Part shown: positions 1 to 10,420 of the stretch, piece by piece
Layout: each line of letters opens with the position of its first letter
Position numbering within the stretch: the first letter of the stretch is position 1
NCBI GenBank assembly: GCA_023053545.1
Contig: JAKZAN010000002.1
Span: 12,396,790-12,460,789, forward strand
Direction of reading: 5' to 3'
Source of the DNA: Lepidurus packardi
Lineage: Eukaryota; Arthropoda; Branchiopoda; Notostraca; Triopsidae
Length of the DNA stretch: 64,000 nucleotides
The notes under the pieces: generated by a model
What the model was told of the DNA's origin: nothing
Seen by the model: the letters and a program-made list of their open reading frames with translations, nothing else
Databases searched by the model: none
Translations under genes and position numbers: made by a program

Positions 1-1007
1 GGAGAAGGTAAGGCACGATTTTCCTTAAACTTTACCAACAGCCTGCATCGCTTTCAATCTAAATTACTCATTTTAATCAGGTTACTCTGCTTGGGACTTT
101 TGGATTTTGTCTTGTGTGTGCTGTGTTGGAGCTTTCTCGAGCTAACGTCATCGACAGCAATGCCAATGTTACCAAGCTCAGTATTCTGCAGTCACCATCA
201 ACAATCAACGACACGCTGCCCCGCCAAAGCCCAGGATCGCGTGATTTCCCTAGTTATCCTCCACATCGGTATCCTTCTCGTCCAAAACATCCATTTTCAC
301 CATCAAAGCATGAAGAAAGACGACCCAGTCTTTGGTCATTCCTAAATCCGGTGCAGGCTTTTAAGAACTTGGTTGAAGTAATCTCTGGTGAAGAAGAAGA
401 GGTCCTTTCGTCAAAACCCGCGAGAATGAAATACCCGTATGAACAATATCGTCGCCGTCCACCAATTCGACCAACTCCAAGCTACTCCAACCCGCCTACG
501 ACAACCCACGCCAGCAGTCAAACGACGGAGGCAGTTACGCTATCGTACGAACACCGACGTACTCCAAGCTATTCCAACCAGCCTACAACACCCGCCACGG
601 AGGAAGCAGTTACGCTATCATACGAAGACCAGTCGAAAATCATTGACCAGATTGTTTCCTCGTTAACCACAGAATCGGCTCAGTTCTCCCAAGTTCGTAA
701 AGGTAATTACGGTTTTGCGCCAGTTCAACCAAGTTTGCCTTTAACTTTTCCCACAACTGCTCCCAAGTTTGTTACTCCTAAAGCGCCAATTACAACCCCT
801 CCACCATACAATGCAGCGGCTACTTCTTATACTTTGTATTCACCGACGATAACAGTAACTCCTAGTTACACTGAGTACAAGGTACCCAAATTGCCGGCAA
901 TGACTCCATCTGTTCCGATGCCAAGTCAATCAGGAATGTCGTATCCTATTCCAGACCAAGAGTTTAGATCACTCATTCCTCTACTAGCCAGTGGTGTACT
1001 GCCGTGA
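1..1007 (+). CDS. Secreted Ser/Thr/Pro-rich protein, unit A (5' end at window edge)
   Basis: The main exon is 81-1007, encoding 308 residues. Bases 1-7 end in a GT donor at base 8 and fit the end of a tiny first exon reading Met-Glu-Lys if the two bases before the window are AT; this is inferred. The joined N-terminus is a good signal peptide with hydrophobic core LLGTFGFCLVCAVLEL. Then come an Arg/Pro-rich stretch, a short amphipathic patch (SLWSFLNPVQAFKNLVEVI), an acidic run, and repeats built on PSYSNPPTT and EAVTLSYE. The C-terminal half is rich in Thr, Pro and Tyr and ends SLIPLLASGVLP. Mature cysteines are almost absent. I recognise no family; composition suggests an extracellular matrix, mucin-like or adhesive protein. 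It is the only full copy; others at 11.8, 21.1 and 33.0 kb are damaged. Confidence 0.72.
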
Positions 1008-1077
1008 ATGTCCTAGGTGTTTTTGTACTGTAAGATGTAAGTGGCAATTGAGTGCACATTACTGTAAAAGTACAAGA

Positions 1078-1083
1078 AATAAA
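1078..1083 (+). terminator. Poly(A) signal AATAAA
   Basis: AATAAA lies 71 bases after the stop of the Ser/Thr/Pro-rich gene. The same signal is kept in the damaged copies at 12671, 21468 and 33350. Confidence 0.55.
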
Positions 1084-2909
1084 TTATTCCATGTCAATGC
1101 TGAAACTGGTTTTCGTGTACGCTCCTCCTTTCTTACGCTAAGCATACACTTGGTACACAAAGGGAATCTGTTCAGCTGGTTTCTTACAGTTACTTTCAAT
1201 TAACTCGATTTTGGATAAAGCTACTTTTTATCTTTATAACGTGAGTGATTAGGTATCTGTTTGGTTACCCGAGAATGCGAACAATTGGCTCTCGAGTCCG
1301 GATCATATGAAAACGTGATATATTTCCTAATAGAAAAGCTGCTTAGCTACAATGGAAAAGCTGCATTACTTGTTGTTGTGGTAATCCGCCTCCTTTTGTA
1401 TTTAGATTTAAAATTCATGTAGACGTATGCTTTTGATTTTTGAATAATGACTTAACGATTGTTGAATAATGTTACATGCGTTAATATATGTTTACTACCA
1501 GGAAAACGCAAGACAATCAGCAATAAGTCGGAATTACATACGTAATAGGGCTGTTTCGTAACTAATAAAGCTATAACGCAACAGTTGTATTACCTGTCTA
1601 TGTTTAGCTCTGTTTTCAGAAAGGAAGATTTTTGACGTGGAATAGCGAAGCGCTGTTGTTTCGTTAGGCCTGTTTAGTTATGGCATATAAGACATACAAC
1701 CATCAAAGTACCGTACACATAATTTAGGCCTAAACACACCACGAATTAAAACGTGTTTTTACCTGAATTGACGTGCTCAGCAAGGACCGGGTAAACTTAA
1801 CACCTTATAATTTATCGACTAATCGTTTTTCACTGTCCAGGATGAGTAAATCCGTCTGCCCAAGTTTATATGGAGAGCGGGTTTACCCCGACGCGAATAA
1901 AACTACGGAATAAAAGAACGGTACAGTGTATGATACGTCATCTGTTGCCTGCTTTTTACTAAAGTGAAGCTCAAAGAAGTATTACTCTGGTTACAACTGC
2001 AAAAGGGAAACTAACTGAATGAAATGGAAGTGAGAATATTCATGTTCGGCAATTGAAATACTTGCTTTCCTTTTAAGTACATGTATATGAGATAATTGCA
2101 ATTATATAATGCAATTCATCTCCTGTAGGATTTATAGGGTAGTGGAATGACGGAGCCGAATGACCTTTCCAATAAATCTTCTGTCTATCGCCAAAAGTTT
2201 GCTCGTGGATGACATTTTGATACTTATTGCTACATTTAAGGGTGGACTACTGGAAGTTGTTCGCATGGTTGATATAGCATACTAGTATAGAAAATCCATT
2301 CTGGATTGGCATGGGAGTAACAAGTATCTCGAGGTATGGCCCGGGGACAAAAAATAAGAATTCGAGGAATTCACAAAGTTGAATACACAAAGTTTCCGTG
2401 ACAATTCTCCCGTCATTTTACACAATGTTGTGCCACTTTTTTGCACACATATATGGGGGGTAAAGTAAAGGGAGCGCCATTTTTACGATGTGTTGCCATA
2501 AAAGATTCTAAATAATCGAATTAGGCTTACTTTCCCAAAACTCAGTGCAGCACCATAGAAGTAGTTTACGTTAAAAAGTCGACCAAAATATTGTGCCGCA
2601 ATTATTTAAATTATGGCAAACAGTTGGTCTGAAACGTGAATTGGAAAATTCCAATTATAATTAGCTTAAAAAAGTAATTGTCTACGGATAAACTCACTTT
2701 CCAAGCCTAGTGCTGGCTTCATTAAAAATAATAAGATAACGCACGTAACTTGGCCACAAAACCAATAAAACGCTTGCATGAACAATTCAACCGTGGATAA
2801 TATTAGAACTTTTTTTTTTTTGGTTTATACGACTACGGTATAACAGATCGAGTTTTTTTCCCCACAATACGTGATCGAACTTCTCTCATTAACCTACATC
2901 TGCCCCTAA
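1084..2909. other. Intergenic spacer, unit A
   Basis: No coding region was supported here. The outer parts (about 1084-1310 and 2010-2909) match the spacers at 12.6-13.7, 21.4-23.4 and 33.3-35.3 kb. The central 700 bases are found only in this copy; in the others this place holds a LINE 3' end. A possible short exon (2910-2989, opening at an ATG and closed by an AAG|GTACG donor) is conserved in all four units and may be an upstream exon of the papain-fold gene. Confidence 0.45.
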
Positions 2910-3504
2910 ATGGAACCAATGGAGCAAGTCGAGAGAAGACGACACTGCGTAGGAAAATTTGAAGCTAGCGCCAACGGCGTCGTTTTAAGGTACGAAATTA
3001 TATGTTCAGTGTATTGGGTTTGTGATCATATGTAGAGAATAACGCTGAAAACAATTATAATGCGGACTGCCTTGTCCAGTGTTGTTTTCATTTTGTTGCT
3101 GCGAAAAGATTGTCTAAAGTTGATAAAACAAAGATTCTAGTAATTTTTATATTTAATAATTTTGACTCGAAATTGTAATTGTTGCTAAGTTAGGGTTTTA
3201 GTCCTAGCGAATCAGAACTGCTTCAAGAGCAAGTCAATGCACTACCAAATCAGTCCTCATTTTTAGTTTTGATTAAATTTGTGCATACGTTTCATTTGTT
3301 GAATGTTTAGTTCGGGGCCTGTGGACAAGATGGCTATAGGTTCGCTGGCCTCAAGATTTTCCTATTGTGTCAACTCCTCACTACATGCTTCCTGATAGCA
3401 AGTACCAACCACCCTATATATTCGGAAGTAACGCATTGGCAGACTCATTCAAACCACTACTACCGGCAATACAGACAGCACAGGAAGGTTTAGCTACGTT
3501 AGCC

Positions 3505-4782
3505 ATGTATCTCAAACTATCATCTCTGTTTTTGTTTTTGTCTTTGTTTTTGTCCACTTCAGCCAAAGTGTCGAAAGTAATATATTTTACATCCATATTT
3601 TATCTTCTGAAAATTTCGGTGTAGAAAATTAATGACTTTATTTAAACCTACTTTTCGTTAGGTTGATTATCGTAACGGTCCTTGTATGCCTCCAATTAAG
3701 CCAGAACTACCCATGGTTAAAGCACTGAAAGATGCCGGAGGTCCTCCTTGTCTGATTTTTGCCCGCCCAATCGCAGCTGTTGCTATGGCTGAGTACTACG
3801 ATTGCAAGGCCTCCAAAACTAAAGCCCGACGCAGTTTCAGGTAATGTTATTACAATAAATTTTATGAAAATGGACACACCAAGTTGTGTTTTGTAGTGTT
3901 TTGCAGGTGCTGGAATGTGCTTTACCTAAGTTGGATAGCTGTGATTGCCTTCCAACGTCCAAACCCATTTCGGGGGTCGACTACATTGCCAACGTTGGTT
4001 TGGAGCTCGAGAATAATTACGCAGCAAAAGTAAGTGAAAGGGAGCATCCGTTAGTTACCTTGCAGCATAGGTCTTTTTCAGCCTCTAGCTAATACTTCCG
4101 AACACAGGATGCTGCAGCGACTGGCACAGGAAAGACCTGTGATTTCACAAGTAACGATGTTGCTTACAAATTGACGTCAAACATGATGATTATATCACGC
4201 GATGAGGGTGTCATGGCTACTGCATTGAAAAAGAAAGGACCTATTCTGGCTCTTTTGTATATGAATAGTACTCGCGCTTTCGCGGATACGCCTGGGTCGT
4301 TGAAAACTTACACGTAATTAACACTATCATTACCCAATTGAAAGCCTTTGTGCTCAAGTTACACCTTTCTTGACTTTTCAGGACAGGAATTCTAGATACT
4401 GATAATTTATGCCCTGCTAAATCTGTCTCGAGTTTACTAGAAATGGATCCTGTTAAGGTACGAACAAAAACAAGCACTTTTTCAGAATAGTAATGTGTAC
4501 TTTCCATAGGGTTTCTCTGCCGTGAAAGTACCTGTGACGATTGTGGGCTATGATACGCTTTCAGTTCAGGTAAGAATTGACTGTAGAATATTAGCCATAT
4601 ATAAAGATTCCACTAGCAAACTAATACGGGTTCCTTGGGATCCGCAGGGAAAAAAGGTGGATGTATGGATCGCTCGAACTGAACTTTTTGGACCTAACTG
4701 GGGCATGAAAGGCTATTTCTATGTGAAGAAAGGTATTAACGCCTGCAACATTGTTATGAACCCTGTCCAAATCCTGGTCTAA
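3505..4782 (+). CDS. Papain-fold (C1A) protein, predicted inactive, copy A
   Basis: Seven exons join in frame to 286 residues: 3505-3576, 3662-3840, 3897-4029, 4108-4313, 4382-4457, 4510-4569, 4648-4782; introns are 52-85 bases with GT-AG ends. The first exon encodes a signal peptide (core SSLFLFLSLFLSTSA). The mature part aligns with cathepsin L from VDYRNGP (family VDWR) to GPNWGMKGYFYVKKGINAC (family GxxWGMxGY). The nucleophile Cys is kept at residue 54 in PPCLIFA, without the usual Trp after it. The His position reads Val (residue 229, VKVPVTIVGYD) and the Asn position reads Thr (residue 253). No I29 propeptide is seen. A peptidase is therefore unlikely; a secreted binding or structural role is inferred. 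Exons 2-7 are secure; the 5' end is not (see findings). Compared with the other copies, 12 bases are missing at the start of exon 7, in frame. Confidence 0.8.
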
Positions 4783-5113
4783 CTGTAACTACGTAAACTA
4801 TAATTACGAAACTGCAAGCGCTGTAACGCAAAGGACCGTTTGAATTGCGCAAATAATTGGTGAACCCATATATTGCTGTCATATATTATCAATATAGTAG
4901 TTTGACAAAACAATTACGAAACGAAACAATTAAATAATTATATTTATTAATTAAGTCATGACTCATTCTTCAAAGGGGGCGGAGGTACGACTTCAGTTTC
5001 TTGTTTCGTAAAGAATTGTCAGGTTGCTCTTCATGGGTTTGTCCGTATGCTTCATAAGGTGATGGGGTAGATTTGAAATCTGGGGTTAATTTGAAGAGAT
5101 AGGTTGATAGGAA

Positions 5114-5845
5114 TCATCCTTGATAAGGCGGCTGCTCATGATTGACCGAAGTTGGCCGAACTTCATATCTTCCAGGAGAAAGCTGAGGCGGTTCGTATGT
5201 GGTATCCTTCGCGGAGTCGTAATGTCCATACAGGTTTGAAATATAGTCGGCGTCCTTTTCGTCATAAGCGGGTCGAACGCCTCGGCAATCTTCTCCGTGG
5301 CCCGTGTTAATGCCATACCTTGGACCTACGCCTTGCCATGTCCAGACAGGATCAACACCCAAAAATGGAGGGGGAGGCAGAAATTCAGGTGGCGGTCCAG
5401 GGAAGAAAAATTCAGGTGGTGGAGATCCGGGAAAAAGGCCTGGAGGGGGTGGAGGTCCAGGAAAGAAGCCTGGGGGAGGTGGAGGTCCAGGAAAGAAGCC
5501 TGGAGGAGGTGGAGGTCCAGGAAAGAAGCCTGGAGGAGGTGGAGGTCCAGGAAAGAAGCCTGGAGGAGGTGGAGGTCCAGGAAAGAAGCCTGGAGGTGAC
5601 GGTCCGGAAGGTGGTGGACCAAATTGGCGACCTTCCACTAATGGCGACAGGAAAGACCAGGGAAAACGGTTGTGTTCAAAATCATCAAAGTTGGAACGAT
5701 CGTCGTCTAACCGGATGGAGTCATCCTCTAATCGTGGGAAGTTATCGTCTTGACCTCTACGGCGGCCAAGATACGACGATGGAAGAGCCAAAACATGGTA
5801 GGAGTGAAGACATGTCGTGATTATTAAAAGCTCAAACTTTAACAT
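5114..5845 (-). CDS. Secreted Pro-rich protein 1, unit A, with shortened tail
   Basis: The ATG at 5845 follows a TTCCAG acceptor directly; an intron in the 5' UTR (5846-5918, 73 bases) separates it from a TATA box near 5973. The 243-residue product has a signal peptide (MLKFELLIITTCLHSYHVLA), an Asp/Arg-rich region, the patch FPWSFLSPLVEG, then about six tandem 10-residue repeats GFFPGPPPPP, and a C-terminal part with one Cys (GHGEDCRGV). The C-terminus stops at YQG, whereas the copies at 15.6, 27.4 and 37.2 kb run on for about 50 residues in the paralogous tail; a 10-base deletion here shifts the frame. It is a paralogue of the gene at 7124-8575 (shared tail motif YGQxxEExPDN in that gene and in the damaged copies). 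Function unknown; Pro-rich repeats suit an extracellular structural or adhesive protein. Confidence 0.65.
   Translation of the reverse strand: MLKFELLIITTCLHSYHVLALPSSYLGRRRGQDDNFPRLEDDSIRLDDDRSNFDDFEHNRFPWSFLSPLVEGRQFGPPPSGPSPPGFFPGPPPPPGFFPGPPPPPGFFPGPPPPPGFFPGPPPPPGFFPGPPPPPGLFPGSPPPEFFFPGPPPEFLPPPPFLGVDPVWTWQGVGPRYGINTGHGEDCRGVRPAYDEKDADYISNLYGHYDSAKDTTYEPPQLSPGRYEVRPTSVNHEQPPYQG
5431..5600 (-). repeat. 30-base minisatellite encoding Pro-Phe-Gly repeats
   Basis: About 5.5 near-identical units of 30 bases inside the Pro-rich 1 gene. On the minus strand each unit encodes GFFPGPPPPP. Units from 5461 to 5580 differ by at most a base or two, which points to recent slippage or unequal exchange. 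Confidence 0.85.
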
Positions 5846-5968
5846 CTGGAATAAAACAAAACCCGTAAAATTAATAAACATACATTGAGAGGATGAGGAT
5901 TCAAAGTTGTCAGCATACCTTTTGATAGCTGACCGAACGACTGTTGACCTGAAGAAAAAAACTTTACA

Positions 5969-5978
5969 CTTATATAGT
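5969..5978 (-). promoter_or_regulatory. TATA box of Pro-rich gene 1
   Basis: Minus strand TGACTATATAAG. About 30 bases downstream lies GTCAACAGTC (near 5945), a plausible initiator, then the donor of the 5' UTR intron at 5918. Confidence 0.55.
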
Positions 5979-6284
5979 CAAGCAGAGACCCAGGGGTTGT
6001 ACTTTCACCTTCTTACCAAGCAATTTCTAGAAACGGGTAGGAAGAAATTTAGGGAAGGACTTTTCATCCGGAGAAAATTACTTCAGGATAAGATAATGTC
6101 ACCTCATAAAAGAAATTTCGCTAAGTCTGATTGTTTCCCCCTTGACAATAACATGGCACCGACTGCTTTCTGAGAAAGAATATTCCAGTTGGTTCCAGTT
6201 GAAAGGCCAGATATTATTATTTCTTTTCTCTATATATTTTCTTGTTATATATTTTTATATATATTATACATTTTCTGTCCAAAA

Positions 6285-6800
6285 TCAGGATATATTAGAA
6301 ATACTAGAACAATGGGAAATACAACTGAGGACTACGCATTTCCCCACAAGGAGCTACCTAAAACGCATCACAAAAACGGATTCCGACCACTGCCCGTGCC
6401 AAGATCAATCCAGACAAGACCTGGCACATCTTCTCTACCACTGTCGAAGACGCAACAAAGAAAGGGCACTCCTTCTGCGACAGTTAAGCAAGTCAAAGAT
6501 CCATTTCAACACCCATGAAATCTTAACCCAAGAAAGAGCCTTCCCTGCAATTGTATCCTTCTTCAAACAGGCAGTTGATTTATGCAAATAGTGTGGTCAT
6601 TGCAACCACCTCCTTTCCCTTACCTTCTACTACACCCCACCTCCTTCCCCACATGGGGTGGTACCATGATACCACCCCACCCTACCCTTGTACTTATATA
6701 ATTTTAAACATTGACAATGTACAACCGTACGCATAATCCAGCCCGAGGCAATAGGCGCGAGCCTACGCCGCTTTTATTTAAAAAAAACAAAAAAAACAAT
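6285..6800 (+). mobile_element. 5'-truncated LINE, 3' end only
   Basis: The frame 6285-6591 encodes the last about 100 residues of a LINE ORF2, with the post-RNase H pattern HCPCQ...LAHLLYHC and the motif FPTRSYLKR. A pyrimidine-rich 3' UTR follows with GGGGTGGTACC repeats and an A-rich tail (6779-6799). This looks like a dead-on-arrival insertion between the two Pro-rich genes. It is a different family from the LINE piece at 21.7 kb. The clade is uncertain (Jockey or I-like). Confidence 0.55.
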
Positions 6801-7123
6801 GGGAAATGCGATGTTGAAAATATTGGACACAAATTCCCCACAAAACGTGATTGGAGAGTGATTAATTGTAAATTGACTGTAGAGATTTATTGAGACTAAC
6901 CTTGTGTATTCTCAAAGAATTTTTCGTTAAATATCAGAACTTGAAATACAGGATTGAACCAATCAAGGGCAAAGCATCGGTACCCTACACTGAAACTAAG
7001 CAGTAGGACAGGAATACAAACATCATAAGTTCGTTTTGTACGTCATATATTAGATAAATTACAATAGAAACATTACAATAAATTACAAGCACAAGATAGT
7101 TCACTTCATTCTTGTCTTCTTTC

Positions 7124-8575
7124 CTAAAGAAAATTGTCTGGTAATTCTTCGTAGTCTTGTCCGAAGATTTCCCACGGTGGTGGAATCGGCTTCTCGTCAG
7201 CGAAGGACTTGTATGCAGATACAACTGGGCGCAATATGCGCGAAGTGCCTTCTTCGTAGGATGGTCGCTGTTCAGCATGCCCTGGAAAATCTTCCGGCTC
7301 TTCCTGACCATATGCCGGAGATTTATAACGAAGTTTGTTGCTGGATCGAGAATACGCGTCATAAGGCTCATCTTGAGGTAGAAAGTGCTCGGACAAACTG
7401 TCATCAGACACTTGATAACTTTCCACAGAAGACGTTTGCGAGTTGGGACTCAAAATCTGCTTATAAGCCGGAGGTATATACCGAAGTTTGCTGCTGGACC
7501 GAGAAGAAGCGTCACGGGATTTCTCTTGGCGTGGAAAGTGATCATCAGCGAGTTGCTCTTGATTACTTTGCGCAGAGGACAAAGGTGAGTTTGACCGGGA
7601 AAGCTGAGCATATGCTGGAGGCTTGTACCAAGGCTTTTTATTGGAGCGAGAGAAAGCGTCATTTGCTTGAGGTGGGAGAAAGTCACGAGTAATGGGTTGC
7701 TCTTGATTACTTATAGCAGAGGAAGAAGGCGAGTTAGGACGCAAAAACTGAAGATACGCCGGAGGCGTATATCTCAGTTTGACGTTGGACCGAGAAGATG
7801 AATCATGGGGAAATGGCTCGGACAAGTATTTATCAACGGATAGTTCTTGATCACTTTTCGCAGAAGACGGGGTTTTGCTGGGACGAGAAAGATGCCGATA
7901 GGTTGGAGGGGAATACGGAAATATCTTATTGGACTGGGAAACAGTTGCAGACGGTTCTTCTTGACGTGGAACGAACTCGGCTACATCAAACGCAAGGGGT
8001 CTATCTAGATCAGTTTGCGGAGCGGACACGGGCTCATTAGGGTGATTTACGTAATGGCCATGCTGTATGATATGGTATTCCATAACAAAGTCGAAATCAG
8101 AGCCTAATGGGAAAGGAGCCGGGCCTCGCGGAGTTGGAGGAGGCAAAAATCCAGAAGGTGGCAGTCCAGGAAATAAGGGAGTAGGGGGGAGAGGTCCAGG
8201 ATAGAATACAGGAGAAACTAGCGGTCCGGGAAGAAATTGGTGAGGTGGCCCAGGAAGAAATGCAGGAGGTGGAAGGGGTCCAGGAAGAACTTCGGGTGGA
8301 GGAGGTAGTCCAGGGAGAAATTCAGGAGGGGGTGGTATGGGAGCAGGAGGACCAGCATATGGAGGTCGAAGAGCTTGTCGGCCAAGAACAAACGGGGTGG
8401 GACGAAGCATAGCTTGCAGAAGTCGTAGACCAATGTGTTCCCGGTCTCCCAATTTAGGAGGATCATTGTCTAAACGGCGGAACTGCATTTCATGGTCGAA
8501 AACAGCCGAAGCATGATAAGACTGGAAGTTGCACAGTAAGCTCACGGCAACTACGAGAAGCGTAAACTTGGACAT
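7124..8575 (-). CDS. Secreted Pro-rich protein 2 with Tyr-Pro repeats
   Basis: A single coding exon of 483 residues. The ATG follows an AAACAG acceptor; a 70-base 5' UTR intron spans 8576-8645. A signal peptide (MSKFTLLVVAVSLLCNFQSY...) is followed by a charged segment with the patch HIGLRLLQAMLRP, then PPPPEFLPGLPPPP-type repeats at about residues 70-140. The C-terminal half holds about five diverged repeats of roughly 45 residues, each with a core such as LRYTPPAYLQ and a Ser/Asn/Gln-rich spacer (SSSAISNQEQ). The end PPPWEIFGQDYEELPDNFL matches the tail of the Pro-rich 1 family. It runs head to head with the Thr-rich gene. The family is not recognised; repeated Tyr-Pro motifs are common in cuticular, eggshell and adhesive proteins, which is analogy only. 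Confidence 0.75.
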   Translation of the reverse strand: MSKFTLLVVAVSLLCNFQSYHASAVFDHEMQFRRLDNDPPKLGDREHIGLRLLQAMLRPTPFVLGRQALRPPYAGPPAPIPPPPEFLPGLPPPPEVLPGPLPPPAFLPGPPHQFLPGPLVSPVFYPGPLPPTPLFPGLPPSGFLPPPTPRGPAPFPLGSDFDFVMEYHIIQHGHYVNHPNEPVSAPQTDLDRPLAFDVAEFVPRQEEPSATVSQSNKIFPYSPPTYRHLSRPSKTPSSAKSDQELSVDKYLSEPFPHDSSSRSNVKLRYTPPAYLQFLRPNSPSSSAISNQEQPITRDFLPPQANDAFSRSNKKPWYKPPAYAQLSRSNSPLSSAQSNQEQLADDHFPRQEKSRDASSRSSSKLRYIPPAYKQILSPNSQTSSVESYQVSDDSLSEHFLPQDEPYDAYSRSSNKLRYKSPAYGQEEPEDFPGHAEQRPSYEEGTSRILRPVVSAYKSFADEKPIPPPWEIFGQDYEELPDNFL

Positions 8576-8661
8576 CTGTTTACAATAGAAACAATATTAG
8601 TGAACAATTTCCAAATAACCGTAATAAAAGAAGATGGCCACTTACTTTGGATAGCAAGTTG

Positions 8662-8700
8662 AAACTGATGATCGGTGAATAGACAAGAGCACCTTAAATA
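8662..8700 (-). promoter_or_regulatory. Core promoter of Pro-rich gene 2 (TATA plus initiator)
   Basis: The minus strand carries TATTTAAGG at 8700-8692 and ATCAGTTT, the arthropod TCAGT initiator, at 8669-8662. The spacing is about 30 bases. The 5' UTR intron donor (GTAAGTGG) follows at 8645. Confidence 0.65.
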
Positions 8701-8904
8701 GTCAACGGTTAAGGAAAATCTATAGTCTGCTTTATTCCTTTCACCTTGCGGAGAGTGAATTTGGGCCAACTTCTTTGACGGATTTCCCAACGGCTTAATC
8801 CTTGAACAGGAACTAAAGTTATACTTGCCTCGTATCTTCTCTTCCCATTTCTCTTGAAATGTAAAAAGACTGTAACAACCCCTCTACTTGGAGAAAATGG
8901 ACCC

Positions 8905-8912
8905 TTATAAAA
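8905..8912 (+). promoter_or_regulatory. TATA box of the Thr-rich gene
   Basis: TTATAAAA, with CTCACTT as a possible initiator near 8936 and the start codon at 8970. Only about 240 bases separate it from the opposite-strand initiator at 8667, so the two genes share one short regulatory region. Confidence 0.6.
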
Positions 8913-8969
8913 CGAGTTCCTAAAAACAATATGCCTCACTTCCCAACTTGGTTGATTTCACCCCTCAGA

Positions 8970-10077
8970 ATGAAGGTAAGCACTTTTTATTTTAAATTTT
9001 ATTTGGCATTCATTCACTGATAAATAACCACTTTTTGAATTAATTTCTTCCTAGGTGCAGTTATATTTGCTTCTGATCGCCTCGATCTTCATCGCTGGAC
9101 TCGTCCAAGCCTCTAATCCGGAAATGCAAGACGATGACTGGCTCGACAACGTTTTCAAGTCAACACTGGCCTCTCTGCTTCTCAAAGGCATTTCAGATGG
9201 ACAATCGAAGGTTACGTCCAAAACTATGACTACCGTTACCATCGTCGAACCTGGAAACAAAACCAAAACTAGCGCTTCACGCCTCGATTCTCTCTCATCG
9301 TACAAAAAGGCCGAAAAAGCACATTCCCTTAGTCATAGCCTGGACCTCGATGATCCGTCCCATGACGACGATTCTTCCGAAGACGAAGACGATCTCCATG
9401 ATGTCATTGAAAGGCTGCGCAAGAAGACGGATATAGCACCTACTACTACCAGCAGCCCACTATTATCCTACTTCAAATCTGTCGTTTCCCCATTCAATAA
9501 GCCAATTTTGAGGAAACCATCGTCTCTTTTCGTTTTTCCAGATTTTGTAGACTTTTTCCTCCCGGCTAGCTACAAGCACAAACCTACGACCATCACTACA
9601 ACGACTACAACTACAACGGAAAAGCCCTGCGATCGTTACAAGCCCAGCAAGTTAAAAAAGACCAAGAAGACAACCACTACTACGCATCGGCCCACAACAG
9701 AATATACGACTTATCAGCCTATGAAGGTGTACCCGCCTTTGTATCCTTCATTGGATATATTCCAGACCTCCACAACGACTCAGAAACCGGTGTCCTTGCT
9801 CGATTTTCAACTTGGACCTGTTCGGCCTTTGGAAAACAACTTTGACTTTCACGTTCCGCATGATTCTTACACTTCTATTACTACAACGCCTTCCGCTCCT
9901 CATCTATCTGGTTGGCAGAGTAATTCCTACAATCCCGATAAGGAAATGATACACTTTGAAGAAGATATTCCGGAATCCACGCCGTATTTGCCTCCGTTTC
10001 GTATTGAAGACGAACCATTTGGCTCGTTTGTTTCCCAGGAGCGTAAGAACTCCAAAGTGAACATTACCGCAACTTAA
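8970..10077 (+). CDS. Secreted Thr-rich, mucin-like protein
   Basis: The first coding exon is only ATGAAG (8970-8975); a 79-base intron follows and the second exon is 9055-10077, phase 0, giving 342 residues. The signal peptide is MKVQLYLLLIASIFIAGLVQA. Next come the patch WLDNVFKSTLASLLLKGI, an acidic tract (DDPSHDDDSSEDEDD), the hydrophobic FVFPDFVDFFLPASY, a run of Thr (TTITTTTTTTTEKPCDRYK) that holds the only Cys of the mature protein, a Lys-rich stretch and Thr/Pro-rich tail. The Thr runs suggest dense O-glycosylation. No family was recognised. Fragments of this gene (bases matching 9526-9727) lie beside each Gypsy copy at 16.0, 27.9 and 37.6 kb. A poly(A) signal is at 10160. Confidence 0.75.
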
Positions 10078-10159
10078 ACTGCAACAATATTTATTAGTTA
10101 TTTATAGTTATTTAAGATTACATAATTACTTCGTGGCCAAGTTGAACAAGGGAGAACTG

Positions 10160-10165
10160 AATAAA
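10160..10165 (+). terminator. Poly(A) signal of the Thr-rich gene
   Basis: AATAAA 83 bases after the stop codon. Confidence 0.5.
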
Positions 10166-10322
10166 TTATGGAAAATTTAAGCTGACTTTCTCTTTATTGT
10201 AACATTTAATTGCTTTCTTTCCCAGTTTCTCTAGAAATTACTCAAGAGCTAAGCGAAAGTAATCCCGTGTGTCCTGTAGGGTCAGTTTTGTAGCGCTGAA
10301 GAGGAAGCAGCATTCGCCGTTG

Positions 10323-10329
10323 TATAAAG
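10323..10329 (+). promoter_or_regulatory. TATA box of the small Tyr/Pro-rich gene
   Basis: TATAAAG about 98 bases before the start codon at 10421. The surrounding 100 bases recur at 41,057-41,170, where the gene itself is gone. Confidence 0.5.
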
Positions 10330-10420
10330 GTTGAGGAAGTTTCAATTTTAGACGTTATTGTATAGCCAGAAACTGCCAAAGACTCCAGTTCTTCCATGAG
10401 TGAAGAATTTGCTTGTGACC

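Noticed and set aside
3367-3504. In-frame extension upstream of the papain-fold start (PHYMLPDSKYQPPYIF)
   Set aside because: The upstream ATG exists only in copy A (CTG in B-D), and a stop codon lies just before the open stretch; kept only as part of the 5' end uncertainty.
5297-5820. Gly/Lys- and Arg/Trp-rich plus-strand frames
   Set aside because: They are shadows of the 30-base Pro-rich minisatellite read on the opposite strand.
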